This document shows positions 1 to 7,202 of a stretch of DNA of 64,000 bases, piece after piece. Made by a program: the position numbers and the translations under genes. The stretch covers positions 21,092-85,091 of the forward strand of contig NZ_JBJMAW010000010.1 in NCBI RefSeq assembly GCF_046600735.1. The letters run 5' to 3'. The notes under the pieces were generated by a model. That model saw only the letters and a program-made list of their open reading frames with translations. It searched no databases and was not told the DNA's origin. Position 1 is the stretch's first letter; every line of letters starts with the position of its first letter. The DNA comes from Novilysobacter_A longmucuonensis (GTDB taxonomy: Bacteria > Pseudomonadota > Gammaproteobacteria > Xanthomonadales > Xanthomonadaceae).

Positions 1-1
1 C

Positions 2-1210
2 GCGCCGGATTTCACCGGCACGGCCACGGTCTCCTTCAACCTGAGCAACGAATTCGCGACCTCCCAAGCCGCGACGGTGACAATAAATGTCGCGGCGCGA
101 CCGGATCCAGCGGCCGACGCGGAGGTGCTCGGTGTGCTCAATGCGCAGGCGGATACCACGCGACGTTTCGCCACGGCTCAGATCGGTAACTTCCAGCAGC
201 GACTCCGCGCCATGCACGACGGCGGCGCCAATGGGGCCCGCTTCAGTAACCAGCTGACGTTCGTCGTCGACCGCAGTTGCAATGATGCGGTGTACCCCGG
301 CAGCGGGCGCAGCTGTGCCAACGCGCGGCCCGCGGACGAACAGGCGACGGTGAGCGAATCGGCGGCGGAGACGACAGAAGCCACGGCCTTTGCGACCTGG
401 ACCGGCGGTGCGCTTGGCAGTGGCGACCGTGATCGCCGCAACGGCAGCAGTGCGCTGTCGTTCGAGACCAGCGGAGTGAGTGCGGGCGCGGATTACCGGG
501 CGACCCAAGCCTTCGCGTTCGGCGCCGGGATCGGCTACGGCCGCGACCGCACCGACGTGGGCGAGAATGGCAGCCGCAGCGATGGCGACAGCCGCGCCGT
601 TGCGCTATACGCAAGCTGGCACCCGGGCGATGCGTTGTTCCTCGACGGATTGGTCGGCTATCAGTGGATGTCGTTCGACATCCACCGCCACGTCGCGGCC
701 AACGACGCCGTGGTGCAGGGCGAGCGCGACGGCACCCAATGGTTCGCGTCCATCTCTGCTGGGCTCGACCACCATCGCGGGCACCTGAGCGTCTCGCCAT
801 ACGCGCGCCTGGATCTCTCCCGCGCCCGACTGGACGGTTACACCGAGCTTGGCGACCCGTTGTACGCCCTCCGCTACGAATGGCAGGACGTCGATGCCAC
901 GACCGGCAATCTCGGTCTGGACCTCGACTACCGGAAGCCAATGAGCTGGGGCACGTTCGCGCCGCAGTTGCGGCTGGAATACCAGCACGACTTCCAGGGC
1001 GATGGCACGGCAACACTTCGCTATGCCGACCTGCTGGCCGGCCCGGTGTTCCGCGCCGATCTCAACGGCTTTGATCGCAACCGCTTCATGATGGGCTTTG
1101 GCGCTGCGTTCTACTTGCAACGCGACCTGACCCTGCGACTGGAATACCGCAGCCTGTTCGGTAGCGACGACGAGCAATCGCTGCTGTTCAACCTGGAAAA
1201 GAAGTACTGA
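2..1210 (+). CDS. autotransporter beta-domain protein, 3' part (5' end outside window)
   Basis: The frame is open from the left edge of the window, so the true start lies upstream. The first ~30 visible residues look like the end of an Ig/cadherin-like repeat (a TATVSFNLSNEF stretch). After a linker with a likely disulfide-bonded RSC...RSCANA pair, the last ~270 residues alternate polar and aromatic residues as in an outer-membrane beta-barrel of the autotransporter (type V secretion) family, ending in Tyr. The barrel would insert in the outer membrane and export the missing N-terminal passenger. The passenger's function cannot be judged. The domain call rests on the pattern of strands such as FAFGAGIGYGRDR and ALFLDGLVGYQW. 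Confidence 0.8.
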   Translation, partial: APDFTGTATVSFNLSNEFATSQAATVTINVAARPDPAADAEVLGVLNAQADTTRRFATAQIGNFQQRLRAMHDGGANGARFSNQLTFVVDRSCNDAVYPGSGRSCANARPADEQATVSESAAETTEATAFATWTGGALGSGDRDRRNGSSALSFETSGVSAGADYRATQAFAFGAGIGYGRDRTDVGENGSRSDGDSRAVALYASWHPGDALFLDGLVGYQWMSFDIHRHVAANDAVVQGERDGTQWFASISAGLDHHRGHLSVSPYARLDLSRARLDGYTELGDPLYALRYEWQDVDATTGNLGLDLDYRKPMSWGTFAPQLRLEYQHDFQGDGTATLRYADLLAGPVFRADLNGFDRNRFMMGFGAAFYLQRDLTLRLEYRSLFGSDDEQSLLFNLEKKY

Positions 1211-1506
1211 GTCGGCGGGGTCGTCCGGCGTTCAGCGCCGGGCGACCTCGATGTCGACCCCGCTCACCAGCCAGTCATCAGGTTCGGCCGACACCGCGCG
1301 ACGCCCAGGTGCGGAGATCCAGATCGCTGCCCCTGCCAAGGCGACACACGCACCTGGTGCTCGCCCTCCGGGGTGCCGCTCGGAAGGCTGAAGTGAATTG
1401 AGCTGGTTCGGAATTGAGTCGTAAGCATATCCGAGGAGCAGTGTCGGCTTCTGGAGGAGAATAGGCGTGCCGCCCGAGTGGTCGCTTCTGGCCGAGCGCC
1501 CATTTG
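1211..1506. other. intergenic stretch without a supported gene
   Basis: About 300 bases between the autotransporter and the recombinase remnant. A 6-bp GC hairpin (1225-1241, CCGGCG/CGCCGG) just after the autotransporter stop has no T-run, so it is at best a weak terminator. An open frame on the minus strand here (1264-1503) has no recognisable motif or good ribosome-binding site and is not called. Confidence 0.5.
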
Positions 1507-1893
1507 CTAAGCCTCGGTCTGCTCAGATATCTCTAGGGCGTCGTCGACCTCAATCCCCAGATAGCGAGCCGTGCTTTCGAGCTTGGTATGGCCGAGGAGC
1601 AACTGCACGGCCCGAATATTTCGGGTCCGGCGATAGATGAGCGCGGCCTTGGTTCGCCGCATGGTATGCGTTCCGTAGGAGCCGCTGTCGCGCCCGATCT
1701 CAGCTACCCATCGGTGGACGATTCGAGCGTATTGCCGTGTAGATAGGTGCGGTGAACTGCCAGATCGGCTTGGAAACACGAAATCCGAGCCGCGTAGCCC
1801 TGACTGCCTGTTCCACGCCTGGATCGCGTCCCGGCTCAACTCGGTTATCTCGAACTGCACCGGTCGGTATGTCTTCCGCTTCATCCGCAACAC
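1507..1893 (-). pseudogene. tyrosine recombinase (phage-type integrase) C-terminal remnant
   Basis: About 128 residues match the C-terminal half of the catalytic domain of a short (~200 aa) tyrosine recombinase family. Visible are HTMRRTKAALIYRRT (His-x-x-Arg), GHTKLESTARYLGI (the conserved GH and the nucleophilic Tyr) and the family-typical tail DDALEISEQTEA. The part that should carry the first catalytic Arg is missing: reading upstream from the GTG at 1893, the frame reaches a stop (1915-1917) within eight codons. It is therefore probably a truncated, inactive relic, not a working integrase. It marks an old insertion or recombination point next to the accessory-looking tlpA region. Confidence 0.7.
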
Positions 1894-2354
1894 TCCTGCT
1901 GCCTTCGCAGCTAGTCAGGTGTTGCATTGATCGTATGAAACCGCCACCCGAAGCGGACATTGCAGATCATCAGAGCAAGCCGTTCGCTGCCAGAGCGAGA
2001 GCGAGAGCGAGAGCGGGTACAGGAGCGCGACATTCCGAGCCGAGACAGGAGTTCTGCCGAAGCAGAGCGTTTGCCGAATCCGGGCCGGTTGCGAGTCCGG
2101 TTTGCGAGCCTGCGCGGTGGTCTCGAGAAGCTGATGGTGATCAACGCATAACGGTATGCGCAGTGGATGTGCCGTGGAGCATATCTCCCGGGGTAGATGG
2201 GCATATGACGGCGCCGGTAGGGCGGTCCCGTTCGCTCCACAGGTTGGCTGCTTTTTTACCGGCTAGTCCGGTAGTTGCTTCAATCCTCCAAGTTCCGTCC
2301 CCAGAGGCAGGCTAGGATATGCTTCTGATCCGTTTTGGGGGGAGAGAAGTCGGG
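1894..2354. other. intergenic region with a short AGAGCG tandem repeat
   Basis: About 460 bases between the recombinase remnant and tlpA. Four perfect copies of AGAGCG run from 1992 to 2015. A small palindrome (ACCGG/CCGGT) sits near 2260-2274. Open frames here are short, lack recognisable motifs and are not called. Confidence 0.5.
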
Positions 2355-2903
2355 ATGAAACAGGTCAAGGGACTGTTGCTGGGGATCGCTTTGGGAGTAG
2401 CAACCCTACCGACGCACGCATTACCTGCGGTGGGCGAGGCGCCGCCGGACTCACTTGGCGTAACGCCTAAAGGAGAAGAAATTCGGATCAGCGATCGGCG
2501 GGGTAAGGTCGTGGTGGTAGCCTTCTGGGCATCTTGGTGCGGCTATTGCCGTAAACAGTTACCAGTTCTGGAAGCGATACAGCAAGCGGCGGGTCGCGAG
2601 CGGCTGGAAGTGGTACTGGTCAACTTCAAGGAGCCGCCACGGACATACCGCGAGATCGTCCGCAAGCTCAAGCGGGCTACGCTTACCCTGACTCACGACC
2701 GCGACGGCACAATCTCGGACGCCTACACGGTCGACTCGGTCCCCCGGCTATTCATGATAGACAAGGCTGGGCGCGTGGGCTGGACCCATTACGGTTATTC
2801 GGAAGAAAACCTTCCTAAGATCGGAGCCGCTGTGGACCGTCTGTTGGCCGAGCCGTGGCAACCTGAAGAAGCCACTCCGGTCGCCGCATCCCAAGGTACC
2901 TGA
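2355..2903 (+). CDS. TlpA-type periplasmic thioredoxin-like protein
   Basis: A 182-residue protein with an N-terminal signal peptide (MKQVKGLLLGIALGVATLPTHA) and a thioredoxin fold of the TlpA/ResA group. The redox motif is W61-C62-G-Y-C65, and the cis-proline loop is seen as DSVPRLFMID. The family reduces or rearranges disulfides of exported proteins, for example in cytochrome c maturation; the partner is unknown because no ccm gene is adjacent. An ATG 36 bases upstream (2319) is in frame, but 2355 was chosen because it begins a proper signal peptide and follows a purine-rich GGGGGGAGAGAAG. Base composition is milder than in the core genes, consistent with an accessory region. Confidence 0.8.
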   Translation: MKQVKGLLLGIALGVATLPTHALPAVGEAPPDSLGVTPKGEEIRISDRRGKVVVVAFWASWCGYCRKQLPVLEAIQQAAGRERLEVVLVNFKEPPRTYREIVRKLKRATLTLTHDRDGTISDAYTVDSVPRLFMIDKAGRVGWTHYGYSEENLPKIGAAVDRLLAEPWQPEEATPVAASQGT

Positions 2904-3202
2904 GCAGGCGCGAAGACTTAATCCACGTGCTCAGGTGCGGGCCAAGCATCGTCGGCACCAAGATTCGACACGCGAAGTGTCGAGTCACAGTTGTCAAGTG
3001 CTCGAAGCCTAATTGCTTTCAAGGCGCGGAGCTTTGTGCAAGCAGATCTATCATTGTCCGCCGAAAGCGGTCGCGTACGTGCGACATCTGCTTTCGACCC
3101 GAACGAGGCAGCCGTGAGAGCTCCGCTTCTGGAAGCGTGTCCCCTTCCCCACTGACGGGCGCAACTTGCGGTGACAGCAGAACGAACGACGGGCTTGAGT
3201 TC
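2904..3202. other. intergenic region, no gene seen
   Basis: About 300 bases between the convergent tlpA and anti-sigma genes. It contains a 6-bp hairpin CGACAC/GTGTCG at 2966-2982 without a T-run. No RNA gene or mobile-element end is recognised. Confidence 0.4.
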
Positions 3203-3640
3203 TCAGGGACGTGGTTCAACTACCCTCATGGTGAGCAACTGGTGCAGTTGCCCGATCATCCACGACAGGGTTACGCAACCCGTGCCGGCCATGATCCACG
3301 GCAGCGCGCCGCCAGCCGAAGCTTGCTGCACTGCTCGCCACCATTGCCCACCGTAGAGCGCGGTCACGATGACCGAAGCGGCTGCAAGGACAAGCAAGAG
3401 GCCACGGAACAGCGCACGCTCGATCCCCGCCTCCCGACGGGCGACCTGCTCCACAACCCCGGCGACGAAATCAGCTGGCGGCTCACGACGGGGAGCGCGG
3501 ATCACGGCCAGCGCCACCCGGCGGTAGCTTTCCGCTGCCGGGTCCATCGGGTCCTTTCCAGGACCACGCGCTGCACGCATGCCGCGCTCCTGGGTTTCCC
3601 ACTCGTGATCATCAATGGGAGGCGCCTGCTTGCCGTTCAT
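3203..3640 (-). CDS. probable membrane anti-sigma factor
   Basis: A 145-residue protein whose ATG overlaps the stop codon of the ECF sigma gene (ATGA), so the two are translationally coupled. The N-terminal ~75 residues are charged and cytoplasmic in character. Two hydrophobic segments follow (about residues 80-100, LFRGLLLVLAAASVIVTALY, and 112-132). No zinc-binding HxxxCxxC motif of the ZAS type is present. Calling it the cognate anti-sigma factor is inferred from position and topology, not from a sequence motif. Confidence 0.6.
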   Translation of the reverse strand: MNGKQAPPIDDHEWETQERGMRAARGPGKDPMDPAAESYRRVALAVIRAPRREPPADFVAGVVEQVARREAGIERALFRGLLLVLAAASVIVTALYGGQWWRAVQQASAGGALPWIMAGTGCVTLSWMIGQLHQLLTMRVVEPRP

Positions 3641-4236
3641 ACGGGAACCCCTATGCGCGTTTCCAGGAGGCTCCGCAGGCGTTTGCGGCTGCGGAACAGG
3701 TGGCTTTTGATGGTGCCCTCTGCAAGCCCGGTGACCTGTGCGATCTCGCCGATCGGCATCTCCTCCAGGTGGTAGAGCGTGAGCAGGGTGCGCTGTAACG
3801 GCGGCAGGGCCTCGATGGCGGAATGCAGGTGCATGTTGATCTCCTCGTCCGACGCGGTCGCCTCCAGGTCAACGCCGTCGCTGAGCGACTCTTCAAGGCC
3901 CGGACCATCCTCGTCATTGCACTTCTCGACGATCGGAATGCGTTTTCGCTCCAGGTGTCGCCTGGCGACCGAGTAGGCAACCTGTGCAATCCATGATTTC
4001 AGTGCGCTGTCGCCACGGTACTGATGGAGGGAGCGATGTATGCGGAGGAATACTTCCTGGCACAGCTCGCGCGTGTCATCGGGGTGGCGGACCATGCGAT
4101 CCACCACATGCCAGCACAGGCCCTGGTACTCGCGCACCAGGCGTTCGAACGCGCCCGGCTTGCCTGCCAGCACGGCATCGGCGAGCGTCCGGTCGGTGGT
4201 CAGGACGTCGGTGGAAGGGGAGTCGGGTACGGGCAT
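3637..4236 (-). CDS. RNA polymerase ECF-type sigma factor
   Basis: A 199-residue sigma-70 family protein. Region 2 (about residues 28-95) has the core-binding signature PDDTRELCQEVFLRIHRSLHQ and SALKSWIAQVAYSVARRHLERKR. Region 4 (about 140-190) has LPPLQRTLLTLYHLEEMPIGEIAQ followed by the helix-turn-helix GLAEGTIKSHLFRSRKRLR. Region 3 is absent, as in all ECF factors. The acidic linker between the regions is fairly long. It would direct core polymerase to stress-responsive promoters and be held by the overlapping downstream membrane protein. The regulon cannot be deduced; the divergently transcribed small membrane protein and serine hydrolase are candidates. Confidence 0.9.
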   Translation of the reverse strand: MPVPDSPSTDVLTTDRTLADAVLAGKPGAFERLVREYQGLCWHVVDRMVRHPDDTRELCQEVFLRIHRSLHQYRGDSALKSWIAQVAYSVARRHLERKRIPIVEKCNDEDGPGLEESLSDGVDLEATASDEEINMHLHSAIEALPPLQRTLLTLYHLEEMPIGEIAQVTGLAEGTIKSHLFRSRKRLRSLLETRIGVPV

Positions 4237-4341
4237 CGGACATAGGGATACGCCGGGCGGCGTGGCGGTTGCAAGCAGGGGACCGCAACCGCCGAGCCCC
4301 TCGGCGTATCTCCTCTGCCGAACCCACTACGGATACGCGCC

Positions 4342-4674
4342 ATGGACTTCGCCCTCCTCATCCCCATTGTCCTGTTCGTCTGCATCGCCTACGCCATCAA
4401 GGTGACGGTCGATGCCTATACACGCAGGCGGATCATCGAGTCGCGCGGCTCCGAGGAGCTGGTGAGCTCCTTGCTCGATGGCGACGCCCGACGGCGGCGC
4501 CAAGGTTCGCTGCACTGGGGATGCGTGCTGCTTGCGCTGGCGGTCGGATTTGGACTGGTGGAGCTGGTCGGGGCGAACGACGTCACGCCGGGTGTCGTTG
4601 CACTGCTGCTGGGCGCCACCGGGCTTGGCAACCTGGCGTACTACGTGCTGGAGCGTCGGTTGAAGCAGCCATGA
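4342..4674 (+). CDS. small membrane protein of unknown function
   Basis: A 110-residue protein with three hydrophobic segments: at the N terminus (FALLIPIVLFVCIAYAIKV), near residues 58-75 (LHWGCVLLALAVGFGLVELV) and near 80-102. An Arg-rich cytoplasmic stretch (YTRRRIIESRG and DARRRRQG) lies between the first two. It lies divergent from the ECF sigma gene and 55 bases before the serine hydrolase gene. Small membrane proteins next to ECF operons are common in xanthomonads, but no function is assigned here. It may be co-transcribed with the hydrolase. Confidence 0.6.
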   Translation: MDFALLIPIVLFVCIAYAIKVTVDAYTRRRIIESRGSEELVSSLLDGDARRRRQGSLHWGCVLLALAVGFGLVELVGANDVTPGVVALLLGATGLGNLAYYVLERRLKQP

Positions 4675-4729
4675 CGGCAGCCCTCCCGTGTCCAGACGCC
4701 GGCCCCACTGCCCTCAGCAAGGAAACCCC

Positions 4730-6235
4730 ATGAACCACCTGGCCGCAATAGTGGTTGCCGTCACGGCGGCCGCATCCACTCCGACGATGGCCGGACCCTT
4801 CCCGGATCTCGACGGGCTGGCCGACCTCATCCATGAGACGCATGACGCTACCGCGCATCCTTTCGGCACGGCGGTGGCCGTCGTCAAGGACGGCGAGGTC
4901 ATCTACGAGGGCTATTTCGGCTTCCGGGACATCAAGCGACAGGCGCCGGTGACCCGCGATACGGTCTTCTACATCGCCTCGGCGACCAAGCCCTTCGTGG
5001 CACTGAACGCACTGCTGAAAGAGCAAGAAGGGCAGCTGGATACGAGCACTTCAGTGCGGCAGATGTTTCCCGATCTCCGCTTCGCGGGCTTTGATCCGGA
5101 AGACGTGACCATCAGGGACCTGCTTGTCCACACCTCCGGCATCGACAATCCCGCGCTGGTCTGGGCGACCGCATTCAGCGGGGTGCACGACGCGCAATCT
5201 CGGCGCCGCCTCGTCGCGGCGTCCCGACCGCACGAGGAGGCGGCGCGGGGAGCGTTCGAGTACACCAATGTGGGCTACAACATCCTCAGCGTCTGGCTGG
5301 ATGAGCGCTTCGGGATGTCCTGGCAGGACCAGCTGGACAACACGCTCTTCGAGCCACTGGGCATGCAGCGCACGTCGGCCCGTATGAGCGAGGCTTCGAT
5401 GAAGGGCTGGCCGCTCGCAGAACCCTATTCGTTTGCCAGTGCGGAACCGGACGAGCCGCTGTATCTGGTCAAGACCGACAACACCATGCACGCGGCCGGT
5501 GGCATGGTCTCCACCGCGCCGGATCTGGCGAAGTTCCTGGTGGCCCAGCTTTCATCCGGCGTGCCGGGTGACCATCCGGTTTTGCCGGCCGCCTTGATAG
5601 ACCGCTCGCATGTGCCCCAGGTGACGCTCGAATCCAGCTATCTGGACTTCCGGCGCACGGGCTATGCGTGGGGCTGGTACACCGGTGAGTACAAGCACAG
5701 GACGATGCTGCATCACTTCGGCGGATTCGCGGGATTCCACGCGCATTTGTCCTTCATGCCGGACGAGAACATCGGGCTGGTGGTCCTGAACAACGACGAC
5801 TTCCTGGGTGCGCGCCTGACGAACCTGATCGCTGACCATGTGTATGGCGTCCTTCTGGAACAACCGGGGATACAGTCAGGCGTGGCGAAACGATTCGACG
5901 AGCTCCGGATAAAAGCCGTGGAATTTCGGGGTTCGGCGCAGGAGCACCTAAAAGAGATCAGGGCGCGTGCGTGGAATCTTTCCCGGCCGCGTGTGGCATA
6001 TGCCGGTACCTACTCGAACGATCTTCTGGGCGAGATGACGGTCGCATCGAGCGATGACCAGGAGATGCTCATCCGCTGGGGGCGGTTGCTGACAACGGCG
6101 ACCGGCCATGAGCAGGAGGACCATGTCCGTGTCGAGCTTGCACCAAACTCGGGCAAGGTTCTTCGCTTCCAGGTCAACGGCGGAAGCGTCGAAGCCCTTG
6201 TGTTCGACGGGATCGAGTTTGTCAGAGCACCTTAG
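4730..6235 (+). CDS. exported beta-lactamase-family serine hydrolase
   Basis: A 501-residue protein with a signal peptide (MNHLAAIVVAVTAAASTPTMA). The class C beta-lactamase/esterase/DD-peptidase fold is shown by S84-A-T-K87 (nucleophile and base), Y178-T-N180 (second motif) and HHFGGFAG near 329 in place of the usual KTG. The ~140-residue C-terminal extension (LKEIRARAWNLSRP to the end) resembles the lipocalin-like tail of many secreted family members. Substrate cannot be predicted; penicillin-binding-type peptidases, esterases and D-amino-acid peptidases all share these motifs. The start at 4730 is supported by AAGGAAA just upstream; an in-frame start at 4688 would give no signal peptide. 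Confidence 0.85.
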   Translation: MNHLAAIVVAVTAAASTPTMAGPFPDLDGLADLIHETHDATAHPFGTAVAVVKDGEVIYEGYFGFRDIKRQAPVTRDTVFYIASATKPFVALNALLKEQEGQLDTSTSVRQMFPDLRFAGFDPEDVTIRDLLVHTSGIDNPALVWATAFSGVHDAQSRRRLVAASRPHEEAARGAFEYTNVGYNILSVWLDERFGMSWQDQLDNTLFEPLGMQRTSARMSEASMKGWPLAEPYSFASAEPDEPLYLVKTDNTMHAAGGMVSTAPDLAKFLVAQLSSGVPGDHPVLPAALIDRSHVPQVTLESSYLDFRRTGYAWGWYTGEYKHRTMLHHFGGFAGFHAHLSFMPDENIGLVVLNNDDFLGARLTNLIADHVYGVLLEQPGIQSGVAKRFDELRIKAVEFRGSAQEHLKEIRARAWNLSRPRVAYAGTYSNDLLGEMTVASSDDQEMLIRWGRLLTTATGHEQEDHVRVELAPNSGKVLRFQVNGGSVEALVFDGIEFVRAP

Positions 6236-6307
6236 GTGTACATGGTGACTCGCACTCATGCGGTCCTCGGCGATCGCCCTGGAGGGGCAGCTCGTGGCCG
6301 TAAGCGG

Positions 6308-6330
6308 TCGCGGGCATGGCCCGCTCCTAC
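6308..6330 (-). repeat. GTAG-headed palindromic repeat, arm type GGGCCATGCCC
   Basis: Single element: TCGCGGGCATGGCCCGC followed by TCCTAC, the complement of the GTAGGA head. It lies about 75 bases after the serine hydrolase stop. It is one of the short palindromes scattered through the window that share the GTAGGAGCG head and GCGA tail. Confidence 0.8.
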
Positions 6331-6398
6331 AAAAGCATCGATCGCGGGTGGCGGGCTCCCGCAGGATCAGACAGTCCTTCACGCAACGCGCCGCAACG

Positions 6399-6427
6399 AA
6401 AAAGCCCCGCATCGGCGGGGCTTTTTT
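6399..6427 (-). terminator. bidirectional rho-independent terminator
   Basis: Perfect hairpin AGCCCCGC/GCGGGGCT flanked by an A-run on the left and TTTTTT on the right. It can terminate the THX-like gene transcribed leftward from 6637 and rightward readthrough from the serine hydrolase. Confidence 0.85.
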
Positions 6428-6448
6428 GCTGACGCCATCGGGCGGCGT

Positions 6449-6637
6449 TTATTCCTTGGCAGCAGCCTTCTTGGCCACTTTCTTGGCCGGCGCCTTGGTG
6501 GCGGTCCGGGTGGTGGTGGTCTTCTTCGCCACCGGTGCGGCCGGGGTGCCGGCGGTCTTGCTCACGGCCTTGCGGGCGTTGCCGTAGCTGGAATTGAAAC
6601 GCTTGCCCTTGGCGGTCTTGCGGTCGCCTTTGCCCAT
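6449..6637 (-). CDS. small ribosome-associated protein, THX family, with Lys/Ala-rich tail
   Basis: A 62-residue basic protein. Residues 1-22 (MGKGDRKTAKGKRFNSSYGN) match the bacterial 30S subunit protein THX (Thx), which inserts in the head of the small subunit in Thermus and has homologues in many proteobacteria. The remaining ~40 residues are low-complexity Lys/Ala/Thr (TTTTRTATKAPAKKVAKKAAAKE), similar to eukaryotic H1-like or AlgP-like tails. The gene has its own terminator just downstream. Ribosome binding follows from the N-terminal family; the role of the tail is unknown. Confidence 0.7.
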   Translation of the reverse strand: MGKGDRKTAKGKRFNSSYGNARKAVSKTAGTPAAPVAKKTTTTRTATKAPAKKVAKKAAAKE

Positions 6638-6726
6638 GGTCGTGCTCCTGAAAAAACAGTGTCTAAAGAGGTCGCGCGGCTGCGCGCGAGGCTGCGAAGC
6701 CTAGCATATCCGGGGCTCGCAGCGGG

Positions 6727-7116
6727 TCAGCGGCGTGTGGCGTGGGTCAGGCGCAGGTTGATCAGGTGGGCCGCCGCCAGCGCCAGGCCGCCGATGGTCA
6801 TCATCACCACGTGGGTCATGGTGTGGTCGTGCAGCGCGGTGAACGAAGCCACCCACACCAGCAGCAGCCCGGGCACCAGCAGCACCCAGGCATGGAAGGC
6901 GCGATGGCGGCGGTAGCCCAGGCCCAGCGTGGTCGCGCCCAGCAGCGAGGCGAACACCACGAACGCCTGGTCGAAGTCGATCCAGCCGCCGATCTTCAGC
7001 CCGAGCGCCGGTATCAAGCCCAGCAACACCGGCAGCAAGGCGCAATGCACGGCGCAGAGGAACGAAGCGGCGAAACCGACGCGGTCGGCAGTGCGTAGGG
7101 TCTGGGATGGGGGCAT
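6727..7116 (-). CDS. MerC-domain membrane protein
   Basis: A 129-residue four-helix membrane protein with the MerC signature C21-A-V-H-C25 in the first transmembrane segment (AASFLCAVHCALLPVLLGLIP), then segments near 45-60, 70-88 and 95-112. MerC proteins import Hg2+, but many chromosomal homologues sit in metal loci without mer genes. Here the gene is divergent from a zinc-type TonB receptor across a candidate Zur box, and zur is close by, so a role in zinc uptake or handling is inferred. Its second His-rich spot (ALHDHTMTHVV) is also compatible with metal passage. The start is uncertain: in-frame codons upstream reach 7170, and no clear Shine-Dalgarno decides. Confidence 0.7.
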   Translation of the reverse strand: MPPSQTLRTADRVGFAASFLCAVHCALLPVLLGLIPALGLKIGGWIDFDQAFVVFASLLGATTLGLGYRRHRAFHAWVLLVPGLLLVWVASFTALHDHTMTHVVMMTIGGLALAAAHLINLRLTHATRR

Positions 7117-7150
7117 GGCTGGAGGCACGACGCTCAAGGGGGTGCGGAAC

Positions 7151-7173
7151 GACTTGAAACAATATAACATTTC
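7151..7173. promoter_or_regulatory. candidate Zur operator
   Basis: The right half, ATATAACATTTC, equals the right half of the gammaproteobacterial Zur consensus (GAAATGTTATA-ATATAACATTTC); the left half, GACTTGAAACA, matches 6 of 11 positions. The site lies between the divergent MerC-like gene and the TonB receptor gene, about 30 bases before the receptor start, in an AT-rich island in otherwise GC-rich DNA. Repression by zinc-loaded Zur is inferred. Confidence 0.55.
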
Positions 7174-7202
7174 GATTCGTCTCCGTAGTGTAGCCCTTCT
7201 TC

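Noticed and set aside
2260..2274. Terminator ahead of tlpA
   Set aside because: The T-run precedes the small hairpin on the plus strand and nothing T-rich follows it on either strand.
2927..3775. Plus-strand open frame across the anti-sigma gene
   Set aside because: No motif and no ribosome-binding site; opposite strand is the coupled sigma/anti-sigma pair.
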